NCBI GenBank assembly: GCA_045613945.1
Contig: JAZLBZ010000029.1
Coordinates: forward strand, 8,241 to 72,240
Direction of reading: 5' to 3'
DNA from: HGM04593 sp045613945
GTDB lineage: Bacteria > Bacteroidota > Bacteroidia > Bacteroidales > Bacteroidaceae
Length of the DNA: 64,000 bases
Shown here: piece by piece, positions 27,238 to 34,145 of the stretch
Layout: the number at the start of each line of letters is the position of its first letter
Position numbering within the stretch: position 1 is the first letter of the stretch
Made by a program: the position numbers and the translations under genes
The notes under the pieces: generated by a model
What the model was told of the DNA's origin: nothing
Database searches by the model: none
What the model saw: only the letters and a program-made list of their open reading frames with translations

Positions 27238-27852
27238 TTATCTTACGTGGAAGTCGAGCACCTTGTCATCGCCAATATACCCCTTGAGATGCGTGCCTAT
27301 TGTCGCAGGCCCCGAACCCGCAGGCGTGCCGGTAAATATCAGGTCGCCGGTCTTCAATGTACAGAAACGGCTGACGTAGGCAATTATTTCATCAACAGCA
27401 AAAAACATCTGCGAGGTGTTCCCCTTTTGCACCACCTCATCGTTTATTGTCAGCGAGAAATCGACATTATTGATGTCATAGCCTTCGACTGGGCGAAAAT
27501 CGCCTAGTACCGCCGAGCCGTCAAAGCCCTTGCTCATGTCCCAGGGCTCGCCGGCCGCGATGAGTTCGCGTTGCCAGTCGCGCGCAGTGAAGTCAATGCC
27601 CACTGTTATGGCATCGTAGTAACGGTGAGCAAAACGGGCAGGAATGCTCTTTCCCAGTTTGTTTATGCGCACAACAATCTCGGCCTCATAGTCAATGCGG
27701 CCCATGAAGTCGGGCACATAGAAGTGCTTTCCGTTCTTTATTATCGCCGAGTCGGGTTTCATGAAAATTATTGGCACAGCAGGTTTCTCATTGCTGCCAT
27801 CGAACTCTATCGCATGGTCCCTGTAATTTTTTCCAACAGCTATTATCTTCAT
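27238..27852 (-). CDS. Fumarylacetoacetate hydrolase (FAH) family protein
   Basis: This 204-residue protein is a short FAH-family member, with FAH domain motifs GKNYRDHA (7-14), the metal-binding acidic residues in DYEAEIV (Glu56, Glu58), DFTARDWQ and TGTPAGSGP. Members of this size cleave or decarboxylate small beta-keto acids (oxaloacetate decarboxylase or acylpyruvase activity is common); the substrate here is unknown. The ATG at 27852 is used rather than the in-frame TTG two codons earlier. It lies 6 bases after the rex stop and 8 before porU. Confidence 0.9.
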   Translation of the reverse strand: MKIIAVGKNYRDHAIEFDGSNEKPAVPIIFMKPDSAIIKNGKHFYVPDFMGRIDYEAEIVVRINKLGKSIPARFAHRYYDAITVGIDFTARDWQRELIAAGEPWDMSKGFDGSAVLGDFRPVEGYDINNVDFSLTINDEVVQKGNTSQMFFAVDEIIAYVSRFCTLKTGDLIFTGTPAGSGPATIGTHLKGYIGDDKVLDFHVR

Positions 27853-27858
27853 CTTCAA

Positions 27859-28515
27859 TCAAATTTCTTCGGTTACACTAAGTCCCTCGAGGCGGTTGAA
27901 CATCAGCGACAAATGGGCATAGAGTGAGGTATTCTGCACCACAATGTTCTCGGGGACACGTATGCGCAGAGGGGTAAAGTTCCATATAGCCTTTATACCC
28001 CACACAATCATCTTGTCGGCAACCTCCTGAGCGCGATCAATGGGCACGGTGAGCACACCAATCTGCACATTATGCTTTTTCATCTTGGCCTCGAGTTCGT
28101 TGATGTGGTATACCGGTATGCCCGCCACACTGTGGCCGACCACCTTAGGGCTTGTATCAAACGCAGCCACCACCTCAAGACCAAACTGCTTGAGTCCGGT
28201 ATCATTTAGCAGCGCACTGCCCAGTTTTCCTGCTCCAAAGAGAAAGGCCTTGTGCATACGGGTAAAGCCCAGAAAATCCTCGAGAACCTCGAGCAGATTA
28301 TCAATTTCGTACCCCACACGGGTACGCCCCACAATGTTCACGCAAGAGAGATCCTTCGCAATCTGCGAGGCAACAATGCTTGTCTCCTTTGACAAGCGTG
28401 TCGACGACACATACTGCTCGCCGCGCTGCTTGAGCAGGCGGCACACCGACAGGTACCAGGGCAGGCGCCTGAGCGTGGGTTCGGGAACTTTATCTATTTT
28501 CGTTATCTGAGCCAT
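27859..28515 (-). CDS. rex: Redox-sensing transcriptional repressor Rex
   Basis: Rex binds DNA when the NADH/NAD+ ratio is low and releases it when NADH rises. The 218-residue protein (ATG at 28515) has an N-terminal winged helix (KVPEPTLRRLPWYLSVCRLL, then YVSSTRLSKETSIVASQI) and a Rossmann domain with LFGAGKLGSALL, AAFDTSPKVVGHSVAGIPV and a C-terminal swapped helix. It heads the minus-strand run FAH, porU, porV, ispF and onward, so expression of the secretion genes may share this promoter region. Autoregulation is possible but no Rex operator was identified with confidence. Confidence 0.93.
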   Translation of the reverse strand: MAQITKIDKVPEPTLRRLPWYLSVCRLLKQRGEQYVSSTRLSKETSIVASQIAKDLSCVNIVGRTRVGYEIDNLLEVLEDFLGFTRMHKAFLFGAGKLGSALLNDTGLKQFGLEVVAAFDTSPKVVGHSVAGIPVYHINELEAKMKKHNVQIGVLTVPIDRAQEVADKMIVWGIKAIWNFTPLRIRVPENIVVQNTSLYAHLSLMFNRLEGLSVTEEI

Positions 28516-28573
28516 TCTTTTCGCGCGTGTTTTTATCTTATAACGGAACAAAAGTAATGTTATTTTACGAAGC

Positions 28574-28606
28574 TTTGAAATTTGTCACAAAAATATTGTA
28601 CCTTAG
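28574..28606 (+). promoter_or_regulatory. Probable promoter of the SUI1/YciH gene
   Basis: TTTG (28574-28577) and TACCTTAG (28599-28606) are 21 bases apart, with the ATG 33 bases downstream. The -7 deviates from TAnnTTTG at one position. Confidence 0.45.
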
Positions 28607-28639
28607 CGAACGGTAATTTTGTAAAAGAGACTGCAGAAG

Positions 28640-28978
28640 ATGAAAAAGAACGACTGGAAAGACCGATTGAATATCGTATACTCCACAAACCCCGACTTTG
28701 CATATTCCACCGATGAAAAGGAGGAAAATGAGACCCTGCCAAAGCAGCAGCAAAAACTGAGGGTGAGCATTGAGAAGAACCATCGCGGCGGAAAGACAGT
28801 GACAATAGTGAAAAATTTCATTGGCACAGAGGATGACATGAAGGAACTGGGACGCCTGCTCAAGACAAAGTGCGGCGTTGGCGGCAGCACTAAGGATGGA
28901 GAGATTCTAGTACAGGGCGATTTCAAGGAGAAAATCATAGAACTGCTCAAAAAAGAGGGATACACACAAACAAAATAG
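28640..28978 (+). CDS. SUI1/eIF1-like translation factor (YciH family)
   Basis: This 112-residue protein belongs to the bacterial YciH branch of the SUI1 family, small factors that affect start-codon fidelity on the 30S subunit. The N-terminus (about 1-45) is charged and probably flexible. The SUI1 fold covers about 38-110: LRVSIEKNHRGGKTVTIVKNF, a helix EDDMKELGRLLKTKCGVGGS, and GEILVQGDFKEKIIELLKKEGY. The start at the ATG at 28640 is supported by a promoter 33 bases upstream. It diverges from rex and precedes a tandem-repeat region and pyrE. Confidence 0.9.
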   Translation: MKKNDWKDRLNIVYSTNPDFAYSTDEKEENETLPKQQQKLRVSIEKNHRGGKTVTIVKNFIGTEDDMKELGRLLKTKCGVGGSTKDGEILVQGDFKEKIIELLKKEGYTQTK

Positions 28979-29040
28979 TAATAAAAAATATCGCAAACGA
29001 CATTTTTCGTATATTTGCTGTGAACAGCGAACATACACTG

Positions 29041-29260
29041 CACTCGCTTTGAAAAATATTGAAGCAAGTTTCATATTTCTCGCTCGTTTATTCGTAATTC
29101 GCCTACAGCAGATATACGATTGCACTCGCTGTGAAAAATAATCAAACAAGTTTGTTATTTCTCGCTCGTTTATTCGTAATTCGCCTACAGCAGATATATG
29201 ATTGCACTCGCTGTGAAAAATAATCAAACAAGTTTGTTATTTCTCGCTCGTTTATTCGTA
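29041..29260 (+). repeat. 82-bp tandem repeat, about 2.7 copies
   Basis: Units begin at 29041, 29123 and 29205 (period 82), each opening CACTCGCT. Units 2 and 3 are almost identical; unit 1 has several changes. Each unit has an AAATAA(T)CAAAC / GTTTGTTATTT hairpin and ends in TTATTCGTAATTCGCC, except the last, cut short, which ends in TTATTCGTATATTCGC and so restores a complete -7 element. Confidence 0.9.
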
Positions 29261-29266
29261 TATTCG
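29233..29266 (+). promoter_or_regulatory. Proximal pyrE promoter inside the last repeat unit
   Basis: TTTG (29233-29236) and TATATTCG (29259-29266) are 22 bases apart, 37 bases before the pyrE ATG. The equivalent site in the earlier units reads TAATTCG, one base short of the consensus spacing. Confidence 0.55.
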
Positions 29267-29303
29267 CAAAAGAAACGTAATAACTCATTAAAAAGAATAG
29301 AAT

Positions 29304-29948
29304 ATGTCAAACAAATCAAAGCTTTCATTGGCAGCCGAACTTTTGAAGATCAAGGCTGTAAAGTTGCAGCCTGAGCAGCCATTCACTTGGGCATCGGGTT
29401 GGAAATCACCATTCTACTGCGACAACCGCAAGACATTGTCATTCCCCGCATTGCGCACACGCGTGAAGTTGGGACTTGCAAACCTCATCCTCCAGGAGTT
29501 CCCCGAGGCTGACATTGTTGCAGGTGTTGCAACTGGCGCCATTGCACAGGGCGCACTTGTAGCCGAGGAACTTGCAAAGCCATTCGTATATGTACGTCCA
29601 AAGGCAAAGGATCACGGTATGGGCAACCAGATTGAGGGCGACGTGTTCCCCGGAGCAAAGGTTGTTGTTGTTGAGGACCTTGTATCAACAGGTTTGAGCA
29701 GTTTGCGTGCAGTTGACGCATTGCGTGCAGCAGGTGTTGAGGTTATCGGTATGGTAGCATCATTCACATACGGTTTCAGCGTTGCAACAGAGGCTTTTGA
29801 GAATGCAGGCGTAAAACTCATCACACTCACAGACTACGAGGCTGTGCTCGAGGCAGCAAAGGAGACAGGTTACATCACCGAGGAGGTTATGCCAACACTG
29901 CAGGAGTGGCGTGCGAACCCATCGGAGTGGAGAAACGACTTGAAATAA
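29304..29948 (+). CDS. pyrE: Orotate phosphoribosyltransferase
   Basis: PyrE joins orotate to PRPP to form orotidine monophosphate in pyrimidine synthesis. The 214-residue protein has the PRPP-binding motif VVVVEDLVSTG (120-130), the FTWASGWKSPFYCDNR loop near 27-42 and the flexible catalytic loop RPKAKDHGMGNQ (98-109). It begins at the ATG at 29304, downstream of an unusual repeat array carrying promoter elements. An SRPBCC-like gene follows 7 bases after its stop. Confidence 0.96.
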   Translation: MSNKSKLSLAAELLKIKAVKLQPEQPFTWASGWKSPFYCDNRKTLSFPALRTRVKLGLANLILQEFPEADIVAGVATGAIAQGALVAEELAKPFVYVRPKAKDHGMGNQIEGDVFPGAKVVVVEDLVSTGLSSLRAVDALRAAGVEVIGMVASFTYGFSVATEAFENAGVKLITLTDYEAVLEAAKETGYITEEVMPTLQEWRANPSEWRNDLK

Positions 29949-29955
29949 TCACGCT

Positions 29956-30366
29956 ATGAGCCAATACAAAAGTAGCGTAAAACAGATTCCCTACCCCCAG
30001 GCAAGGGTATATGCAAAGCTTGAGGACCTTAACAACCTCGAGGGCCTGAAAGACAAGTTGCCGCAGGACAAGGTTAAGGACCTGACATACAGCCGCGACG
30101 AGGCCACTGTAAACGTTCCTCCAATGGGCAACCTGACTATCAGGGTTGTTGATCGCGAAGAGCCCAAATGCATAAAGCTCGAAGCTGTAGGCTCACCCAT
30201 TCCTGTGAACATGTGGATACAGATTATCCCCGACGGTGAGGAGGCTGCCAAGATGCGCGTAGTAATAAAGGCCGAAGTCAACTTCATGCTGCGCTCAATG
30301 ATTGACAAGCCCCTGAAGGAGGGAGTTGAAAAGATAGCCGAAGCACTGTCGCTCATCGAATATTGA
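29956..30366 (+). CDS. SRPBCC (START-like) family protein
   Basis: This 136-residue protein has the alternating strand pattern of the SRPBCC/Bet v1 fold: KSSVKQIPYPQARVYAKLED, a helical LEGLKDKL, then EATVNVPPMGNLTIRVVDREE, CIKLEAVGSPIPVNMWIQII and KMRVVIKAEVNFMLRSMID, ending in the long helix VEKIAEALSLIEY. Such folds bind hydrophobic ligands in a deep cavity, but no ligand can be named. It follows pyrE by 7 bases and is likely cotranscribed. Pairing with pyrE is familiar in Bacteroidales, though its meaning is unknown. Confidence 0.8.
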   Translation: MSQYKSSVKQIPYPQARVYAKLEDLNNLEGLKDKLPQDKVKDLTYSRDEATVNVPPMGNLTIRVVDREEPKCIKLEAVGSPIPVNMWIQIIPDGEEAAKMRVVIKAEVNFMLRSMIDKPLKEGVEKIAEALSLIEY

Positions 30367-30401
30367 TAGCTACAACCGTTTTTTTACAGATAAGACCAGG
30401 C

Positions 30402-30429
30402 ATTCCCGATGTGCGCGCACATCGGGAAT
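30402..30429 (+). terminator. 28-base perfect palindrome before argH
   Basis: ATTCCCGATGTGCG and its exact complement form a perfect palindrome at 30402-30429, between the SRPBCC gene and argH. No run of T follows and the argH ATG is only 19 bases further on, so it is either a weak terminator or a regulatory or stabilising hairpin. Confidence 0.5.
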
Positions 30430-30448
30430 CCGTTTAATACCATAAACT

Positions 30449-31789
30449 ATGGCAAAAAAACTTTGGGAAAAGAACATTGACGTGAACCCCGAAATAGAGC
30501 GTTTTACAGTGGGACGCGACAGAGAACTCGACCTTATGCTGGCACGCTACGACGTGCTTGGGTCGTTAGCACACAGCACAATGCTACAGGACATTAATAT
30601 GCTCACAAAGAGTGAGATGGAGAGCCTGCACAGCGAACTACGCAACATATACGCCACCATTGAGAAGGGCGCGTTTGTTATCGAAGAAGGTGTCGAAGAT
30701 GTCCATTCCCAAGTAGAGCTTATGCTCACACGCAAGTTGGGCGACATAGGCAAGAAAATCCACAGCGGCCGCTCGCGCAACGACCAGGTACTTGTGGACC
30801 TGAAACTCTTCACCCGCCATGAGTTGCAGGAGATTTGCGAGGCTGTCATTGCACTTTTCGACGCACTACAACAACAGAGCGAGAAACACAAGGATGTGCT
30901 CATGCCGGGATACACACACCTGCAAGTGGCTATGCCATCGTCATTCGGTTTGTGGTTCGGTGCATATGCCGAGAGCCTTGCCGACGATATGCTATTTCTG
31001 CAGGCTGCATACCGCATGTGCAACCGCAACCCATTGGGCTCGGCTGCCGGCTACGGCTCATCGTTCCCGCTCAACCGCACAATGACAACTGAACTTCTTG
31101 GCTTCGACTCAATGAACTACAACGTTGTCTATGCACAGATGGGACGCGGCAAGAGCGAGAGAAACGTTGCCTTTGCACTGGCAAGCGTTGCCGGCACACT
31201 CTCGAAGATGGCTTTCGATGCCTGTATGTTCAACTCGCAGAATTTCGGGTTCGTAAAATTGCCGGCAGAATGCACAACAGGCAGCAGCATCATGCCGCAC
31301 AAGAAGAACCCCGACGTCTTTGAAATAATGCGCGCAAAGTGCAACCGCCTGCAGGCGCTGCCAATGGACATAACAATGATTATGAATAACCTGCCGAGCG
31401 GCTATTTCCGCGACCTTCAAATCATCAAGGAACTGTTCCTGCCCGCATTTGCCGAACTAAAGGAGTGCCTTGCAATGGCAACATACATCATTGAGCGCAT
31501 TGAGGTAAACAAGGACATCCTTGCCGACAGCCGCTACGATGCCATGTTCAGCGTAGAGGAGGTGAACCGCCTTGCCACCGAAGGAATGCCGTTCCGCGAC
31601 GCCTACAAAAAGGTGGGCCTTGACATTGAAGCCGGCACATTCACTCCCAACAAGGATGTGCGTCACACCCACGAGGGCAGCATAGGCAACCTGTGCAACG
31701 AGAAGATAAAGAAACTGATGTACGGCATATACGAAGCAATGGATTTCGACAAGGCACGCAATGCCGAAAAGGCACTGTTGTATGCATAG
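30449..31789 (+). CDS. argH: Argininosuccinate lyase
   Basis: ArgH splits argininosuccinate into arginine and fumarate, the last step of arginine synthesis. The 446-residue protein shows the family signature GSSIMPHKKNPD (278-289, with catalytic Ser280), GYTHLQ (154-159) with the catalytic His157, and HSGRSRNDQV (105-114). It starts at the ATG at 30449 just after a perfect palindrome. A strong terminator follows at 31798-31839. No other arginine genes are nearby. Confidence 0.97.
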   Translation: MAKKLWEKNIDVNPEIERFTVGRDRELDLMLARYDVLGSLAHSTMLQDINMLTKSEMESLHSELRNIYATIEKGAFVIEEGVEDVHSQVELMLTRKLGDIGKKIHSGRSRNDQVLVDLKLFTRHELQEICEAVIALFDALQQQSEKHKDVLMPGYTHLQVAMPSSFGLWFGAYAESLADDMLFLQAAYRMCNRNPLGSAAGYGSSFPLNRTMTTELLGFDSMNYNVVYAQMGRGKSERNVAFALASVAGTLSKMAFDACMFNSQNFGFVKLPAECTTGSSIMPHKKNPDVFEIMRAKCNRLQALPMDITMIMNNLPSGYFRDLQIIKELFLPAFAELKECLAMATYIIERIEVNKDILADSRYDAMFSVEEVNRLATEGMPFRDAYKKVGLDIEAGTFTPNKDVRHTHEGSIGNLCNEKIKKLMYGIYEAMDFDKARNAEKALLYA

Positions 31790-31797
31790 AAAACGTT

Positions 31798-31839
31798 AAA
31801 CAGCCCGGGGAAAGCAATAACAGCCATCCCTGGGCGTTT
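31798..31839 (+). terminator. Terminator of argH
   Basis: AAACAGCCCGGGGA (31798-31811) pairs with TCCCTGGGCGTTT (31827-31839), a 13-bp stem with one bulge and one G-T pair, 9 bases after the argH stop and just before the next gene. Confidence 0.7.
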
Positions 31840-31858
31840 ACTATAAAAACACCTATCG

Positions 31859-32377
31859 ATGAAAAGAACCGCCCACTTGATGCTGCTGATACTCGCGCTC
31901 GCCCTTGCAGGGTGCGATGGCGACAACCCATACTCAATCTACCACGCCAATATCATCTTTGACGGTACCATATACCCATACAACCAGGCACGCAGCTTCG
32001 GGCAGTTCATCTGCATAAAGCAAGGAGCAAACATTGGCCAGTACAAGGTCACCGATGCAATGGGCAAGACACAGACTGTCAATATCCCCGAGATATACCT
32101 CAAGCAAGGCAAGTTCTTCTACGGACTGGGCGGACTCATCATTGGCACGCCATCTATGGGCGACGGCAACCTTTGGGCATACGACTGGGCCTGTCCCAAC
32201 TGCGACCTCGCCCGCTACCGCGTAGAAATAGACTACACAATGGGGCACGCCACCTGCCCGCGCTGCGCCACAAAGTTCGACCTCAACAGCAGCGGCATAG
32301 CCATTGAAGGGGAATCCCGCCCCCTTTGGCGCTATCGTGTATTCGACAACGGCGCCGAGGTCATCATACAAAATTAA
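31859..32377 (+). CDS. Lipoprotein with a CPxC/CPxC metal-binding site
   Basis: This 172-residue predicted lipoprotein has lipobox LALAGC (Cys19). The C-terminal half contains CPNC (112-115) and CPRC (133-136), 17 residues apart, a rubredoxin- or zinc-ribbon-like knuckle pair, followed by the KFDLNSSGIAIEG turn that resembles the end of a Rieske-type fold. A true Rieske centre would need two His and two Cys, which I do not see, so the metal may be zinc or a single iron. The beta-rich middle (YPYNQARSFGQFICIKQG) fits a small beta-sandwich. It follows the argH terminator and has no clear operon partner. The function is unknown. Confidence 0.8.
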   Translation: MKRTAHLMLLILALALAGCDGDNPYSIYHANIIFDGTIYPYNQARSFGQFICIKQGANIGQYKVTDAMGKTQTVNIPEIYLKQGKFFYGLGGLIIGTPSMGDGNLWAYDWACPNCDLARYRVEIDYTMGHATCPRCATKFDLNSSGIAIEGESRPLWRYRVFDNGAEVIIQN

Positions 32378-32406
32378 AGGCAAAACAGCGAAATATCAAG
32401 GCAAAC

Positions 32407-32438
32407 TTTGTAAATCTCACCCGTTTATTATATCTTTG
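32407..32438 (+). promoter_or_regulatory. tRNA-Leu promoter
   Basis: TTTG (32407-32410), 20 bases, TATCTTTG (32431-32438), an excellent Bacteroidetes promoter. A leader hairpin GCTGCGG/CCGCAGC (32444-32461) lies between it and the tRNA. Confidence 0.8.
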
Positions 32439-32474
32439 CACCCGCTGCGGCACACCGCAGCAACAAATAAGGTC

Positions 32475-32560
32475 GCTCGAATGGTGGAATCGGTAGACAC
32501 GAAGGACTTAAAATCCTTTGGCATTTAAACGCCGTGCGGGTTCAAGTCCCGCTTCGAGTA
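32475..32560 (+). tRNA. tRNA-Leu (anticodon UAA)
   Basis: The 86-base class II tRNA has acceptor arms GCTCGAA and TTCGAGT, an anticodon stem AAGGA/TCCTT around the loop CTTAAAA with anticodon TAA at 32509-32511, a long variable arm and the T loop GGTTCAAGTCC. Discriminator base A; CCA is not encoded. It reads UUA codons. Confidence 0.97.
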
Positions 32561-32568
32561 CTGGGTCA

Positions 32569-32610
32569 ATCTCTTGTAAATCAACGATTTATGAGAGATT
32601 TTTCTTTTTA
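32569..32610 (+). terminator. Terminator of tRNA-Leu
   Basis: AATCTCTTGTAAATC pairs with GATTTATGAGAGATT around a short AAC loop, followed by TTTTTCTTTTT. It lies 8 bases past the tRNA. Confidence 0.8.
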
Positions 32611-32712
32611 TACAAACGTCTTTAGTCAATCTTGAAAAAAATAGTTTTTTAGTGGTTTTATATGGTTTTTTACGCAGTTTGTGTAAACCAACGTGTAAAC
32701 CAGAAATCAAGA
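32611..32712. other. AT-rich gap between tRNA-Leu and the Fic gene
   Basis: The gap carries two direct copies of TGTAAACCA (32682-32690 and 32694-32702) and an inverted pair TCAATCTTGA (32626-32635) / TCAAGATTA (32707-32715) whose right arm overlaps the Fic stop codon. It may be a scar of an integrated element, but no integrase or second copy of the tRNA end is visible. Confidence 0.35.
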
Positions 32713-33747
32713 TTAAAAGTAATTCTTTACTGCAAATTCGTACTGTTCAATAAATATTTGCTTGAATGCAGCTATATTGTTCTGCTCATAGAACATCAAC
32801 ATCGCCTTCTTGTAGTCAATAGAATCTACTGTGCGGAAAGATATAGGGCAATATCCCCACGCCATAAGAATAGCATTACTACTGATTCTTGCTGTTCGCT
32901 TGTTGCCATCGGCAAATGGTTGTATGTACGATAACAGCACCAATGCAAGCAAAGCCTTCTCAAAAACATCTTCCTTAGCATTGATTAATCGACAAGTATC
33001 CTCCAACGCTTCACGTATCTGGAATTCATTGTCAAGAGGACGATAATTTGTACCTGTTATACCCACACGCCTTTTACGGAGACCACTACCAACGCCCAAC
33101 TCTTTTGTCAAGATGCTATGAATATCCTCAATCCGTCTCACAGACACTTCTTTAAGATAATCGGGACAATCAAGGATGAAATCCAAAGCATCTTTATGAT
33201 TCAACAGCATCACGGCCTCGTCTTTGGTTTTTCCTTGAGCTGTTTCTTTCTCTTTTAGCAATCGTTCTGTTTCAAGAAGAGAGTATGTGTTGCCCTCAAT
33301 CTGCGATGATTTCCAAGACAAATCTACTCCCAAGCGCTCCATCTCCTTGCGATACTCTACATCGGACAAGGTACTCATATTTGCCAAAAAGTCTTTGTGA
33401 GCAGCGTCAAGCCTTGCTTTTTCCTCTGCTGTAAATAGAGTAACATTCGGCAATATCTCACATATCAGTTGGAAATTAAATGACTCTTGCACCAAGCGTT
33501 CATCTACATCGTTCACGAAATATGTATCAATGTCCAATGGCATCATTAAGTGCGCCTGAGCAGACAAGGAATATCGAGTTGCTTTTCCCTTACCTTCTAC
33601 GACGATATCGCCTTTTTGCACACACTCTGCAATTATTCGCTTCAATGTCCTTTCGTTTGGAGCATTTGTCAAAGCCTCTGCAATTTCAACTCTGTTCGAT
33701 GAAGGATTGTAATGCAGGAATTGCAATATTTCCACCTGTATTGTCAT
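32713..33747 (-). CDS. Fic-domain protein with winged helix; Fic motif His replaced by Gln
   Basis: This is a 344-residue class II-like Fic protein; Fic enzymes usually transfer AMP from ATP to target hydroxyls. The N-terminus (about 1-70) looks like a winged helix (SNRVEIAEAL, ERTLKRIIAECVQKGDIVV). An inhibitory-helix motif SSQIEGN occurs at 147-153. The Fic motif is IQPFADGNKRTAR (275-287): the GN and R residues for nucleotide binding are kept but the catalytic His is Gln276. The ATG at 33747 is used; a TTG three codons upstream is less likely. The gene is AT-richer than its neighbours and lies next to a tRNA, signs of acquisition. It may regulate its own promoter through the GGGACAA repeats. 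Confidence 0.88.
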   Translation of the reverse strand: MTIQVEILQFLHYNPSSNRVEIAEALTNAPNERTLKRIIAECVQKGDIVVEGKGKATRYSLSAQAHLMMPLDIDTYFVNDVDERLVQESFNFQLICEILPNVTLFTAEEKARLDAAHKDFLANMSTLSDVEYRKEMERLGVDLSWKSSQIEGNTYSLLETERLLKEKETAQGKTKDEAVMLLNHKDALDFILDCPDYLKEVSVRRIEDIHSILTKELGVGSGLRKRRVGITGTNYRPLDNEFQIREALEDTCRLINAKEDVFEKALLALVLLSYIQPFADGNKRTARISSNAILMAWGYCPISFRTVDSIDYKKAMLMFYEQNNIAAFKQIFIEQYEFAVKNYF

Positions 33748-33765
33748 ACTATTCAATATTTATTT

Positions 33766-33849
33766 GGGACAAAAATAATGTTATTTCTTTAAATTACGGG
33801 ACAACCGAATCAAATTTTGTCCCGATTTGAATCAAATTTGTCCCGAATT
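33766..33849 (-). promoter_or_regulatory. Array of GGGACAA operator-like motifs upstream of the Fic gene
   Basis: On the plus strand GGGACAA occurs at 33766-33772 and 33798-33804, and its complement TTGTCCC at about 33817-33823 and 33838-33844. The last two lie in near-identical 20-base direct repeats (GAATCAAATTT-TGTCCCGA). Mixed direct and inverted copies in a promoter gap look like binding sites for a dimeric regulator, perhaps the Fic protein's winged helix. Confidence 0.5.
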
Positions 33850-34040
33850 GGAGATTTACAATATCTTATTTATTGTATCCCAAACTTAAAGCAAACCGGA
33901 TTATCCACACCTTTTTGCGACTGAGCCGTTATATTACACGACACCAGTTACACACTTTTTAACGTTTTGGGAGCGTTCACTCACTTTTATTACCTATTTT
34001 CAAGGGAAAAGCAGCGCCATTGCGACATTTTTTCAATAAA

Positions 34041-34074
34041 TTGTACAAAGCGATTAAAAAATGAACTATATTCG
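34041..34074 (+). promoter_or_regulatory. Promoter of the T9SS cargo gene
   Basis: TTG (34041-34043) and TATATTCG (34067-34074), 23 bases apart, about 70 bases before the ATG. The spacing is longer than usual, so the -33 assignment is weak while the -7 is good. Confidence 0.5.
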
Positions 34075-34145
34075 CGGTGTATTATTCCCCGAAGGGGAAC
34101 ATTGGTTTTAAAAAGAGGATTATTTATTAACTAAATTCTAATTTT

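Larger units (their letters stand above)
28979..29303 (+). other. Gap before pyrE holding an 82-bp tandem repeat and promoters
   Basis: The 325-base gap between the SUI1 gene and pyrE holds a perfect TATATTTG at 29010-29017, the tandem repeat at 29041-29260 and a TATATTCG promoter at the downstream end of the array. No coding potential of its own is visible. Confidence 0.7.
33748..34145. other. 398-base divergent gap with operator-like repeats and a cargo promoter
   Basis: Between the divergent Fic and cargo genes lie four GGGACAA-type motifs at 33766-33849 and, near the other end, a promoter for the cargo gene (34041-34074). The middle (33860-34030) is AT-rich with no coding potential or repeat that I can see. 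Confidence 0.6.

Noticed and set aside
28603..29067. 154-residue minus-strand reading frame over the SUI1 gene
   Set aside because: It is antisense to the well-supported SUI1 gene and rich in Ser/Phe as expected of a shadow.
29041..29260. CRISPR-like array
   Set aside because: The repeats are contiguous 82-bp tandem units with no unique spacers and no cas genes nearby.
31859..32377. Classic Rieske [2Fe-2S] lipoprotein
   Set aside because: A Rieske centre needs a CxH...CxxH pattern; here four Cys in two CPxC pairs are present and no matching His.
32525..32710. 61-residue minus-strand frame running through tRNA-Leu and its terminator
   Set aside because: Its SKRDLNPHG end is simply the reverse translation of the tRNA T arm and acceptor stem, a known false-gene pattern; it overlaps the terminator too.
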